From: Chloroflexi bacterium UBA4733 | Lineage (GTDB): Bacteria; Chloroflexota; UBA4733 | Direction: 5' to 3' | Length of the DNA stretch: 27,185 bases | NCBI GenBank assembly: GCA_002404055.1 | Contig: DHIZ01000301.1 | Span: forward strand, 1,125 to 28,309 | Shown here: in pieces, positions 7,021-14,900 of the stretch | How the letters are laid out: each line of letters begins with the position of its first letter | Numbering within the stretch: position 1 is the stretch's first letter | The notes under the pieces: model-generated | Databases searched by the model: none | The model's input: the letters and a program-made list of their open reading frames with translations, nothing else | Told to the model about the DNA's origin: nothing | Translations under genes and position numbers: made by a program

Positions 7021-7974
7021 ACGATTTGCGACAGCATCCTGGCGACCATCGGTTCCACACCGCTGGTCGCTCTGGACCGCCTCGCCGCCGGTCTGCCGGC
7101 CCGCCTCCTGGCCAAAATTGAGTTCGTCAACCCCGGCGCCAGCATCAAGGACCGCATCGCTTTGCAGATCGTCGAAGCTGCCGAGCGCAGCGGTGCGTTA
7201 CGCCCGGGCGGCACCATCGTCGAGCTCACGAGCGGCAACACCGGCACGGGTCTCGCTGTCGTCTGCGCCGTCAAGGGCTACCGGCTGGTTGCCGTCATGA
7301 GCGAAGGCAACTCCATCGAGCGCCGCCGAATGCTGCAGGCGCTGGGGGCTGCAGTCGAGTTGGTGCCGCAGTCCAATGGCTATCACCCCGGCGAAGTGTC
7401 CGGCGACGACCTGGCCGCCGTGGAGCGTCGGGCAGCCGAGTTGACGCGCGAGTTGGGCGCCTTTCGCGCCGACCAGTTTCACAACCCGGCCAACACTGCA
7501 GCGCACGAGCAGGGTACCGCTGAGGAAATCTGGCAACAGACCGCTGGCGCCGTCACCGCCTTTGTCTCCACGGTCGGCACTGCCGGCACCTTCGTCGGCG
7601 CCGCGCGCGGCCTCAAACGTCACAACCCGGCTATTCGCGCCTACGCTGTCGAGCCGGCCGGCGCGCCTGTTCTGGCGGGGCGGCCCATCGTGCAGCCGCG
7701 CCACAAGATTCAGGGCGCCGGCTATGGCGAGCTACCAGGACTTTGGGACGCCGGGCTGGCCGATGGCTATTTTTCCGTTACCGACGACGAGGCCATCGCC
7801 TGCGCTCGGGCGCTAGCCCGCCAGGAGGGTATCTTCGCCGGCTTCTCCTCCGGCGCCAACGTGTACGCCGCCCTCCAACTGGCGCGGCAGAGCGCTGGTG
7901 GCGTGATCGTCACCACGATCAACGACAGCGGTCTCAAGTACCTCAGTACCGACCTCTTCGCGGCGGGTGTTTGA
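7021..7974 (+). CDS. cysteine synthase family PLP enzyme, apparent ACG start
   Basis: About 317 residues of a fold-type II PLP enzyme of the cysteine synthase (CysK/CysM) family, which makes cysteine from O-acetylserine and sulfide. Visible motifs are DSILATIGSTPLV at the N-terminus, the PLP lysine in NPGASIKDR (about residue 43), the SGNTGTG loop, GTAGTF, and the C-terminal DSGLKYLSTDLF. The family's usual start (MI-DSIL-TIGNTPLV) aligns so that Met falls on the ACG at 7021. No ATG, GTG or TTG exists in this frame between the preceding stop (6997-6999) and the TTG at 7162, and starting at 7162 would delete the PLP lysine. There is no ribosome-binding site before the ACG. It is either a non-canonical start, a recently lost start (pseudogene) or a sequence error. 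Confidence 0.7.
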   Translation, partial: TICDSILATIGSTPLVALDRLAAGLPARLLAKIEFVNPGASIKDRIALQIVEAAERSGALRPGGTIVELTSGNTGTGLAVVCAVKGYRLVAVMSEGNSIERRRMLQALGAAVELVPQSNGYHPGEVSGDDLAAVERRAAELTRELGAFRADQFHNPANTAAHEQGTAEEIWQQTAGAVTAFVSTVGTAGTFVGAARGLKRHNPAIRAYAVEPAGAPVLAGRPIVQPRHKIQGAGYGELPGLWDAGLADGYFSVTDDEAIACARALARQEGIFAGFSSGANVYAALQLARQSAGGVIVTTINDSGLKYLSTDLFAAGV

Positions 7975-7976
7975 GG

Positions 7977-8096
7977 ATGAGCGGCACGATACTGGGACTG
8001 ATCGCCTCCGTTCTCGTCACCATTGTGGCGATCGCTTTCGCCTGGGTCGGCGGCAAGGTGATCGAATGGGTCAGCCGCCGCAACCGCGGTGGCTGA
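7977..8096 (+). CDS. small single-pass membrane peptide
   Basis: A 39-residue ORF two bases after the PLP enzyme's stop codon. A hydrophobic segment at about residues 4-25 (ILGLIASVLVTIVAIAFAWVGG) is followed by a basic tail (SRRNRGG), predicting one membrane helix with the C-terminus inside. GAGG overlapping the previous stop can serve as ribosome-binding site, suggesting coupled translation. The function is unknown. Being so short, it could be a chance ORF, but the composition and spacing favour a real gene. Confidence 0.5.
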   Translation: MSGTILGLIASVLVTIVAIAFAWVGGKVIEWVSRRNRGG

Positions 8097-8136
8097 AACC
8101 TGCCCACAACCACGTGAACGGAGTTTTCGATCCCTT

Positions 8137-8144
8137 GCTATACT
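8137..8144 (+). promoter_or_regulatory. possible extended -10 promoter
   Basis: TATACT at 8139-8144 is preceded by TTGC, giving an extended -10 pattern about 60 bases before the hydroxyacid dehydrogenase start. The -35 region is weak (TGAACG at 18-base spacing). Confidence 0.35.
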
Positions 8145-8199
8145 CTGCGGTGACACATGACCGGCGGCGCCATGGCGAGCGCCGCAGAATGGAATTGAC

Positions 8200-9246
8200 G
8201 TGATGCAGGCGGACGCGCAGACGGCGCAGCGCAAGATTGTCGTGGCCCCAGGCGGTTGGGGGCCACAAAACTGGGAGGCCGTCGCCGACGCGCTACACGG
8301 TGTCGGCGCGGAGTTGGCGCTGCGCCAGTGGAACGACGACGCGGAACTGATCGCGGCTGCCAGCGATGCGATCGCCCTGATTCAGGGCGGCCACCGCCAC
8401 ATCACGGGCAGCGTCATGGATGCGCTGCCCCAGTTGCGCTTCATCGCCGCGCAGGGTATCGGTGTCGATTTCGTCGACCTGCCCGACGCGACCTGCCGCG
8501 GCATCGTTGTGGTCAATCTGGTTGGCGTCATCCACCGGGAAGTCGCCGCCCACACCATGGCCCTGCTGCTCTGCCTGGTCCGCCGCATCGTGCCGATGAA
8601 CGCGGCGATGAAGGGCGGCCTGCCGCGTTCACGCGCCGGGCGCATTCCGCACCTCTACGGCCAAACGCTCGGCTTGCTGAGTTTCGGCAACATCGGCCGG
8701 ACCGTGGCGCGCGAAGCACAGGCCTTTGACCTGAAGGTCATCGCCCACGATCCGTTTGTGTCCGCCGATGCCATGCGCGAGGTCGGCGTGGAAGCGGTGA
8801 GCATGGAGGAACTCTTCCGCCGTTCCGACTTTGTCTCCGTCCACGCGCCGCTCAGCCCGGAAACGTTTCATCTGGTTGGCGAAGCGCAGTTCCGGCTGAT
8901 GAAGCCGACAGCCTATTTTCTCAACAACGGTCGCGGCAAGGTGGTGGACGAGGCAGCCTTGATCCGGGCGTTGCAAGAGGGCTGGTTTGCCGGGGCCGGC
9001 CTCGACGTGCTGGAGCTCGAGCCGCCGGCCCCCGACAATCCGCTTCTGGCGATGGATAACGTCATCCTGACGCCGCACATGGCGTCGGCTTCCGACTACG
9101 CAGGAGTGGCGCGACGCAGGCTGCTGGGTGAGGAGTTGGCCCGCTGCGTGAGCGGCTACTGGCCGAAGTACGGCCTGGTCAATCGCGGGGTGCAACCGAA
9201 AGCGCCGCTCCGCTCCGAAAACGATGCAGCCCGAACACCAGCCTGA
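8200..9246 (+). CDS. D-2-hydroxyacid dehydrogenase family protein
   Basis: A 348-residue NAD-dependent dehydrogenase of the D-isomer-specific 2-hydroxyacid family (phosphoglycerate/glyoxylate reductase type), which interconverts 2-oxo acids and D-2-hydroxyacids in the cytosol. The nucleotide-binding domain is at about residues 105-290, with GLLSFGNIGR at 158-167. The catalytic residues are visible: Arg245 in NNGRGKVVDE, Glu274 in ELEPPAPDNPLL and His293 in TPHMAS. The first glycine of the usual GxGxxG is Ser161 here. GTG (8200) is followed immediately by ATG (8203), so either may be the start; the ribosome-binding site is weak. The exact substrate is unknown. A sugar- or polyol-type oxidoreductase follows 45 bases downstream. 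Confidence 0.88.
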   Translation: MMQADAQTAQRKIVVAPGGWGPQNWEAVADALHGVGAELALRQWNDDAELIAAASDAIALIQGGHRHITGSVMDALPQLRFIAAQGIGVDFVDLPDATCRGIVVVNLVGVIHREVAAHTMALLLCLVRRIVPMNAAMKGGLPRSRAGRIPHLYGQTLGLLSFGNIGRTVAREAQAFDLKVIAHDPFVSADAMREVGVEAVSMEELFRRSDFVSVHAPLSPETFHLVGEAQFRLMKPTAYFLNNGRGKVVDEAALIRALQEGWFAGAGLDVLELEPPAPDNPLLAMDNVILTPHMASASDYAGVARRRLLGEELARCVSGYWPKYGLVNRGVQPKAPLRSENDAARTPA

Positions 9247-9259
9247 GAGCATCCTTCGG

Positions 9260-9265
9260 TATACT
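9260..9265 (+). promoter_or_regulatory. possible -10 box before the Gfo/Idh gene
   Basis: TATACT lies 27 bases before the GTG at 9292. No recognisable -35 accompanies it. If real, it could also transcribe the overlapping cas10 operon downstream. Confidence 0.3.
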
Positions 9266-9291
9266 CAGGCCGGACCAACAAGGAGAGCAGT

Positions 9292-10275
9292 GTGCATCTA
9301 GCCTTTTATGGGGCCGGCGCGATCGCCGAACGCCATATCGACGCCATCCGCCGCACGGGCGAGTTGGACGTCACCTGGCTGGTGAGCCGGACCGCCGAGC
9401 ACGCGGAGGCGCTGGCGGCGAAGAAGGGGATCGCCCACTGGACGACGGATGAGCAACTGCCCCTGGCGGACCCTGACGTGGCGACGGTGGTCATCGCCTA
9501 TCCGACCTTCCGGCATGCCGACCTGGCGCAACGCGCCTTGGCCGCGGGGAAGCACGTGGTCTGTGAGAAGCCGCTGGCGAGTTCGGCGGCCGCCGCGGAA
9601 CAAATCACCGCCGCTGCCAGGCAAGCCGGCAAGCTGCTGCTCGTCACCCAGATCCGGCGCTTCTGGCCGGCGTTCGCGGCGGCGCGGGAGTTCGTGCGGT
9701 CCGGCCAGGCGGGGCGTCTGGTGCGCGCCACCGTCGACTTTCAGACGGAGTGGGATTGGTCCGATCGCGGCTGGCGGCTGGAGGACGCCGGTGGCTACCT
9801 GCTCGACATGCACGTCCACGATCTCGACCTGTTGCTCTGGTGGGCTGACGGGACGCCCCGCCGCGTCTGGGCGATCGGCGAGAACCGGGCCGAGCGCGAA
9901 GGCACGGTGGTGCTGGATTTTGACAGCAGCTACGCGCGCCTGGACTGGTCCGGCCGCATCAGCGGTCGTCAGTATCCCAGGGGCGCCAACACCACCTACC
10001 AACTGGCCTGCGAACGCGGCCGGATGGAGATCGCCGTCGCCGGCGAGGTAACAGTGACGATGGTGGTCGACGGCAACACCATCAGCGAGCAGCGTAGCGC
10101 CGTGGGGGAGCAAATCCGGGCGAGTTGGGATGGCATGTGGCTGGCGCAGGCGGCGGCGCTGCTGGGACGGGGACCGTTGCCCGTACGACCGGAGGAAGGC
10201 GTCCGCAACGTGCAGGTGGCCATGACGGCGGTGGACATCCTGACAGCGAAAACGGAACGGGCCTTCTATGCCTGA
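9292..10275 (+). CDS. Gfo/Idh/MocA family oxidoreductase
   Basis: A 327-residue NAD(P)-dependent oxidoreductase, probably oxidising or reducing a sugar or inositol-like substrate. The Rossmann motif FYGAGAIAERH starts at residue 5, the family signature EKP is at 92-94 (HVVCEKPLA), and the C-terminal-domain catalytic histidines lie in LDMHVHDLDLL (His174 and His176). The length is normal. The GTG start is supported by AAGGAG (9279-9284) eight bases upstream. Its last eight bases overlap the start of the cas10-like gene, so the two are probably co-transcribed and translationally coupled. Nothing in the protein suggests a CRISPR role, so the link may simply be read-through into a settled operon. 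Confidence 0.88.
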   Translation: MHLAFYGAGAIAERHIDAIRRTGELDVTWLVSRTAEHAEALAAKKGIAHWTTDEQLPLADPDVATVVIAYPTFRHADLAQRALAAGKHVVCEKPLASSAAAAEQITAAARQAGKLLLVTQIRRFWPAFAAAREFVRSGQAGRLVRATVDFQTEWDWSDRGWRLEDAGGYLLDMHVHDLDLLLWWADGTPRRVWAIGENRAEREGTVVLDFDSSYARLDWSGRISGRQYPRGANTTYQLACERGRMEIAVAGEVTVTMVVDGNTISEQRSAVGEQIRASWDGMWLAQAAALLGRGPLPVRPEEGVRNVQVAMTAVDILTAKTERAFYA

Positions 10276-11818
10276 ACAGACCCTGGTCATGACCGAGGTA
10301 CAGGACGAGTTGCGCTACCTCCTGGAGGCTCCGGCCTTGCAGGATGTGCGCGGCGCCGCCGCCTTACTGGAGACGCTCGCGCGCTTTACGCTGCCCTCGC
10401 TGGCTCGCCACCGCGACTTTGGCGGCGCCGGCATCGTGTTGGGGGGACGCTCCTACGTTGCCACCTTCCCAACCAGCGACATCGCCCAGCGTTTCGCCGA
10501 GGAAGCGCGGCGCACCTGCCGCCAGCGCACTGCCGCCCTGAGCCTGCGGACAGGGCTCGAGGAGATGCGGGCCGACGAACTGCTCAGCGGCTTCGGTCCG
10601 CTGCTGCGACGCGTGCGCCAGCGCTTGGAACAGGGTCAGGCTGGTGCGGCCGCCGAAGTATCGGCCTACAGTCCAGAGTTACGCTGGTGCGATAGTTGCC
10701 ACCGCCGACCGGCGGTGCAGGTGCTTGCTGACGAGGCCATCTGCCGGGCCTGCTCCAGCCGCCGGACGCACGTTGCCGACCAGGACGCGCGGCTCAACAT
10801 CCCCGGTTATCAGTCCGGCCTGGCCGACGCCAGCGACGAGGATTTAGCCGGGCGACCGGTCTGGGAGCGCATGTTGCGCTGGTTACGCGACGACGGCATC
10901 CAGAAGAGCGGCCATGCCTCCGGCGACATTGCCGCCCTGGCGCGCCGGCGGCCGGCGGGCATCGGGGAACTGGCCGACGCGAACGGAGCGTGCGCCGTTG
11001 TGCTGGCAGAGATCAACGACTTCCAGCACCTGCTGGAACAGTCGGCCGACTCGCAGCGAGCGCTGCGCATCAGCACGCGCGTCAACCGCCTGCTCGATGA
11101 CGCCATCTTTGAAGCGTGCGCGAGTGTGGCCTGGCACGATCGCGACAGCCCACTCAACTTTGAAGTCTTGCTGGCCGGCGGCGACCGGGCCGTCATCCTG
11201 CTGCCGGCCGATGTCGCTCTGGCCGTCACGAGCCGGGCGTTACGCACATTCGAGTCCCAGTCGGCCTTCGCCACGGAAGGCCGTCGGCTCAACTTCAGCG
11301 CCGGCATCGGGCTCGTTCCCGAGACCGTTTCCTGGAGCGTCGCGGTCGTCAAGGCACGAGCGGCGCTGCTGACGGCACGACAGGCGTACCGCAACGCGTC
11401 GGCGGCGCCGCAGCGCGGCAGTTGGCGCTCTCTGGTCGGCTTCGGCGCGCTCGACGACGCCCAGCCGCAGACTGCCAACGTTGGCGAACTGGAGCGGGCC
11501 ATCGCGCACGCTCGCACGTTGCGCCGCGCCGGGCTGGAAGCAGCGCAACTTCAACGAATGGCGGAAGCGCTGCAGTCGGCTTCGACCGGCGCCGTGGCCC
11601 GCTGGTCAAGTGGTTGGACCGATCTCCAGCGACGCGCGCTGGCGGCGGTGACCCGCGACCTCGCGTCTGGACCGGCAGAAATGCCCGCAGACGATGCACA
11701 ACTCTGGCCGGTGGTCCTGGCGTTGCTGCCGTGGGTCACGTCGAGCGCTCCCCCGCCAACCCCCCGCTCCCGTCAGGCAGTCGAGACCGCCGGCTCTCCT
11801 GTAGAGAGGTCGGCCTGA
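10268..11818 (+). CDS. cas10: Cas10-like type III effector subunit, HD-less with GGDR palm
   Basis: A 516-residue Cas10 (Cmr2/Csm1) relative, the large subunit of type III RNA-guided complexes. No N-terminal HD nuclease is present; the protein opens directly into a first palm-like domain (GAGIVLGGRSYVATFPTS, about residues 54-71). A zinc-finger follows with Cys141/Cys144 and Cys159/Cys162. The second palm has VVLAEINDF (Glu248, Asp251) where active cyclases carry a leading aspartate, and GGDR at 304-307 where the cyclase motif is GGDD. A helical D4-like region occupies about 395-480, then a Pro/Ser-rich tail. Loss of HD is usual in subtype III-D; the altered palm suggests weak or absent cyclic oligoadenylate synthesis. 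The ATG overlaps the Gfo/Idh stop. It is the first gene of the nine-gene cas operon. Confidence 0.85.
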   Translation: MPEQTLVMTEVQDELRYLLEAPALQDVRGAAALLETLARFTLPSLARHRDFGGAGIVLGGRSYVATFPTSDIAQRFAEEARRTCRQRTAALSLRTGLEEMRADELLSGFGPLLRRVRQRLEQGQAGAAAEVSAYSPELRWCDSCHRRPAVQVLADEAICRACSSRRTHVADQDARLNIPGYQSGLADASDEDLAGRPVWERMLRWLRDDGIQKSGHASGDIAALARRRPAGIGELADANGACAVVLAEINDFQHLLEQSADSQRALRISTRVNRLLDDAIFEACASVAWHDRDSPLNFEVLLAGGDRAVILLPADVALAVTSRALRTFESQSAFATEGRRLNFSAGIGLVPETVSWSVAVVKARAALLTARQAYRNASAAPQRGSWRSLVGFGALDDAQPQTANVGELERAIAHARTLRRAGLEAAQLQRMAEALQSASTGAVARWSSGWTDLQRRALAAVTRDLASGPAEMPADDAQLWPVVLALLPWVTSSAPPPTPRSRQAVETAGSPVERSA

Positions 11819-11819
11819 C

Positions 11820-12422
11820 ATGGCGGGAATGCCGCTCTCGCTGGAGTACCGGGTGCGATCGCTGACGCCGCTGCGCTTGCCGGCGGGACAGTCCGACCCA
11901 CCCCGTGGCGCACCGTCGCTCGCCGGGGCGACCCTGAAGGGCGCCGCACGGCACAGCGCAAAAGCGATGGCGGCGGTGCTGCAGCAAGCTTCCTGCCAGG
12001 CGGACGGCGACCCCGCCTGTCCGATCTGCCGCATCTTCGGTGCGCCGGGACGCGACGGCGCGGTCCGCTGGGGACCGGCCACACTGGAAAGCGGTCAGCA
12101 GTCGCGCGACGCGCTCGAAATGCGGCGCCGCCGGCCGGTCGACCGCGTCTCCGGCCTCAGCGCGGATGGGCCGACGCGATCACGCCTGGCGTTGCCGGCC
12201 GGCCTGATCTTCCAGGCCCGGCTGCACGGCTGGCTGGCGGATGACGGCTCCGCCGATACGGCGCTCCTCGTTGCCGCGCTCCTGCGGCTAGAATACCTGG
12301 GCGGCGGGCAGGCTTCCGGTTTTGGCCGTGTGGCCATCACCGTCGGTGGAATCCGCCTGGCCGATGAGTCGCGCGATGGCGCAACCCTGGCCGCTTCGTT
12401 ACTGACACCGGAGGCAGTGTGA
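11820..12422 (+). CDS. small Cas7/Csm3-like RAMP protein
   Basis: A 200-residue RAMP-superfamily protein, likely a Cas7-type backbone subunit that binds crRNA. The family lysine loop appears as SLAGATLKGAAR (about 33-44), a CPICRIFG cysteine pair lies at about 63-70, a thumb-like PVDRVSG follows, and the glycine-rich C-terminal loop reads GGGQASGFGRV. It is shorter than typical Csm3 (about 220-290 residues), and the stretch before the lysine loop is compressed, so the Csm3 catalytic aspartate cannot be placed. It starts one base after the cas10 stop with GAGAGG nearby, and its stop overlaps the csx10 GTG. It could be the subunit next to Cas10 or Csx10 at one end of the complex. Confidence 0.8.
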   Translation: MAGMPLSLEYRVRSLTPLRLPAGQSDPPRGAPSLAGATLKGAARHSAKAMAAVLQQASCQADGDPACPICRIFGAPGRDGAVRWGPATLESGQQSRDALEMRRRRPVDRVSGLSADGPTRSRLALPAGLIFQARLHGWLADDGSADTALLVAALLRLEYLGGGQASGFGRVAITVGGIRLADESRDGATLAASLLTPEAV

Positions 12423-13648
12423 CGGTTCGCTATCAGTGGTCGGCGCTGGCGCAGTCGCCCCTCCATTTTGCCGTGGGCCGCTCCCCTGGCGAGGCCATGG
12501 CAACGCTCGCCTTCGTGCCGGGAACCGCTGTGCGCGGCGCCATCGCTGCCGCCTTTCTGGCGGCTTACGGCCCGGAGGGCCCCGGCTTCCGCCAACTGGC
12601 CGAGGAAACGTCCTTCAGCCACCTCTATCCGGTGTCACCCTCAGGTGGCCCCGCCACGCCACTGCCGCTGAGCAGCAGCACCTGCCGCCGGGCGCCCGGC
12701 TTTCTGGCCGACAGCGGCCACGGTGTCGCCGACCTCCTGCTGCCGGCCGAGGCGCTGCTGCTGGCCGCCGAAAGGCAGACAGCGGCTGCGCCGCCGCCGG
12801 CCGACGTGGGGAGCCTCGTTGCCTGCCCACGTTGCGCCGACGACCGCCAGCGCCAGCCGGGAGCGGGGACAATGCCCTGGCCTGGCTATTGCGCCTGGAA
12901 CGACGACGAGCCGGCGCTCGTGCCGGTCCGCGTCGACACGGCGTTGGAAGGTCGGCCTACCCCGCCTGGTCGGGCTCGACGGCAGATGATCACGGTACGC
13001 CAAACGCTGCAGCCGGACCAGCGCTTTGCCGGCATCGTCACGTTCCCGAACGACGAGACGGCGACGCTGGCCACACAGTTGCTGGCCCTGCAGGACAACC
13101 GCCTCTGGGTGGGGGCTGGACGCTCCCGCGGTCTGGGCGAAGTGGTCGTGGAGGCGGCGCCGGCACAGGCTGGAACGACGGCCGGACGGCTGGAGGGACT
13201 GGCGGCGACCCTGGCGCGGTACTGCGACCAGGCCGGCGCCCAGGTACCGGAGAGCCAGACATATGCTACGCTAACGTTGCGCTCGGCGGCGCTCCTACGG
13301 GACGCCTTCGGACGCTGGCAGCCGACGATCGGTGCGGAGTCGCTCAGCACCTGGACCGGCTTGCCGGCAGGCGCCATCCAGGTGCGGCAATCCTACCTGG
13401 ACAGCGCCTGGATCGAAGGCTGGAACGCCGCGCTTGGTCAGCCGAAGCCCGATGCCCGGGCGATCGTCGCGGGGAGTTGCTGGCTGCTCCGGGTCGCGGG
13501 CGTGCCGGCGAGTGAGGTGCTCGTGGCCCTTGAGCGTCTGGAGGCAGAGGGCATCGGTGAACGACGGCAGGAGGGCTTCGGCCAGGTGAGCGTGTGTGAC
13601 CGCCTGCATTGGCAGGCACAGGAACTGGGATGGGAACACTCGGCATGA
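12419..13648 (+). CDS. csx10: Csx10, Cas5-like subunit of subtype III-D
   Basis: A 409-residue RAMP protein matching the Csx10 (TIGR02674) layout. It has an N-terminal ferredoxin-like domain with FVPGTAVRGAIAAAFL (about 31-46), a conserved LYPVSP...PLPLSSSTCRRAPG block (about 69-95), a Cys-x-x-Cys (CPRC) with a further Cys before an arginine-rich turn, and a second RAMP domain with WVGAGRSRGLGEV. The C-terminal signature is GERRQEGFGQVSVCDRLHW. Csx10 is the marker of type III-D and is thought to hold the 5' handle of the crRNA as Cas5/Csm4 does elsewhere. The GTG start overlaps the previous TGA (GTGA), and its own TGA overlaps the next ATG (ATGA), indicating coupled translation. Confidence 0.85.
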   Translation: MTVRYQWSALAQSPLHFAVGRSPGEAMATLAFVPGTAVRGAIAAAFLAAYGPEGPGFRQLAEETSFSHLYPVSPSGGPATPLPLSSSTCRRAPGFLADSGHGVADLLLPAEALLLAAERQTAAAPPPADVGSLVACPRCADDRQRQPGAGTMPWPGYCAWNDDEPALVPVRVDTALEGRPTPPGRARRQMITVRQTLQPDQRFAGIVTFPNDETATLATQLLALQDNRLWVGAGRSRGLGEVVVEAAPAQAGTTAGRLEGLAATLARYCDQAGAQVPESQTYATLTLRSAALLRDAFGRWQPTIGAESLSTWTGLPAGAIQVRQSYLDSAWIEGWNAALGQPKPDARAIVAGSCWLLRVAGVPASEVLVALERLEAEGIGERRQEGFGQVSVCDRLHWQAQELGWEHSA

Positions 13649-14430
13649 CAGCCACGATGACTGCGGTTGATCCACTCCAGTACCGGCGCTGGCTGGCGGA
13701 CCAGACCGACTGGATCGCCGCCAACAGCCGGGCGACGGAGCTCGGACGCCGCGCGCGGCGTGCCTACCTGGACCGCAACCAGATGCGCAACCTCCAGCGT
13801 GTCGCTGAGACGGCGGTTGCCGTGAGCACGCTCCTGGATTACGTCAAGACACAGACCGGCAAACAGCCGCTCTGGCGGCGAGAGAACTTCGGGCCGATGC
13901 TGCTGGACGACCTGGAACGCCTGCAAACCCGTGCCGGCCACGCCGTTCCCACGTCCGGCAAGGCGCACATCGAGCTTTGCCGCGTCTACATTCGCCAGAT
14001 CGCCGCCGCCTACACCTATTCGATCGCCGTTGATGCCACTGCCCCGCGCGTCGCCGCGCCACCCGCCCGGCCGGCGGCGCCGGCGCGAGACGCTGACCGC
14101 CCCCCTCGCCAGCGCGGGCAGCGTGCTGGTGGGACGCGAACGGGAAAGGCAGGCGTCGCCGAAGCAGCATCCGGCACTGACGAACAGTCGACGGATCTCG
14201 ATGCAATGTCACTCGAGGCGGCACAACCGTCGGTCGCGATCGAAGACGGGCCACAAGCTTTTTCCGAAGGGACCAGTCCAGACCCTGCGGCATCGCTGCC
14301 GGAGCAGCCGGACCATGGCGGCCCAACGGAACGGTTCGAGCAAGACACGGCAGAGGACGACCGCGCGTCCGATCCTCTCTCAGAGGGGCCGACGGAGGGC
14401 GTTGCCCAGAGCCAGGAGGGCGCTGAGTGA
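13645..14430 (+). CDS. Cas11/Csm2-like small subunit candidate with disordered tail
   Basis: A 261-residue protein. Residues 1-125 are predicted helical and basic, with RNQMRNLQRVAETAVAVSTLLDYVKTQTGKQPLWRR and CRVYIRQIAAAYTYSI. The pattern and position recall Csm2-type small subunits (Cas11), which line the target-RNA groove of type III complexes; similarity is by eye only. Residues about 126-261 are low-complexity: first Pro/Arg-rich, then strongly acidic (Glu, Asp, Ser, Pro), and surely disordered. Typical Csm2 is about 120-150 residues, so the tail is extra. The ATG overlaps the csx10 stop, although the frame is open to 13609; the stop overlaps the next GTG. Operon membership is secure, the Cas11 assignment is moderate. 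Confidence 0.6.
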   Translation: MTATMTAVDPLQYRRWLADQTDWIAANSRATELGRRARRAYLDRNQMRNLQRVAETAVAVSTLLDYVKTQTGKQPLWRRENFGPMLLDDLERLQTRAGHAVPTSGKAHIELCRVYIRQIAAAYTYSIAVDATAPRVAAPPARPAAPARDADRPPRQRGQRAGGTRTGKAGVAEAASGTDEQSTDLDAMSLEAAQPSVAIEDGPQAFSEGTSPDPAASLPEQPDHGGPTERFEQDTAEDDRASDPLSEGPTEGVAQSQEGAE

Positions 14431-14900
14431 TCGCCGCTGATCCTGACATCGCTCCCGCTACGCCGACCGCCGCACCGCGCGACGCGGCGCATCTCGCTAG
14501 CGAGGCCGTTCGGCTGCTGCGCGGGTTTCCCCGACCGGTGCAGCAGGCCCAACTCGCCGGCTTCCTCAGCCTCTGTCGCGCGCATCCGCTCGCCAGTTCC
14601 GCGCTAGACTACGCCATGCGCAAGCAAGAACGGGCCGAGCGCGCCGAGCAACGACTGGAGCAGGAGTTTTGGGGACGGGTGCGTCAACTGCTGCTTGACC
14701 TGCAGGTCGACCCGGACGACGCCACACCGGCCGCCGACCAGGCCGCCGGGCGCCTGGCCACAGCCCTGGCGCAACACCTGGTCGCCGAAAACCTGCTGCG
14801 GCTGGCGCTGACCGAAGGGACGCAGCGAGCAGCCGCAGCGCGTCCCGGGCCGGGCGCCCGTCCCTCACCTGCTGCACGAACCGGAGAAGAGCGTGACTGA
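14427..14900 (+). CDS. unrecognised helical protein in the type III-D operon
   Basis: A 157-residue protein that I do not recognise. Residues about 20-60 and 62-125 look like long amphipathic helices (AEQRLEQEFWGRVRQLLLDLQV; LATALAQHLVAENLLRLALTEG), and the ends are Ala/Pro-rich and likely flexible. There is no cysteine pair, RAMP glycine loop or nuclease motif. Its small all-helical form and its place between csx10, the Csm2-like gene and a csm3-like gene make it a second small-subunit (Cas11/Cmr5-like) or assembly-factor candidate. The start GTG overlaps the previous TGA, and its TGA lies inside the start of the next gene. Presence in the operon is firm; function is open. Confidence 0.6.
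   Translation: MIAADPDIAPATPTAAPRDAAHLASEAVRLLRGFPRPVQQAQLAGFLSLCRAHPLASSALDYAMRKQERAERAEQRLEQEFWGRVRQLLLDLQVDPDDATPAADQAAGRLATALAQHLVAENLLRLALTEGTQRAAAARPGPGARPSPAARTGEERD

Noticed and set aside
7162..7974. TTG at 7162 as start of the cysteine-synthase-like gene
   Set aside because: It would remove the N-terminal motif and the PLP-binding lysine that are intact in frame just upstream.
9298..10290. 330-codon minus-strand ORF opposite the Gfo/Idh gene
   Set aside because: Antisense shadow; the plus-strand protein has clear catalytic motifs and this one has none.
12436..13515. 359-codon plus-strand ORF in another frame of csx10
   Set aside because: The Arg/Gly/Pro-rich composition is typical of an out-of-frame reading; the csx10 frame carries the family signatures.
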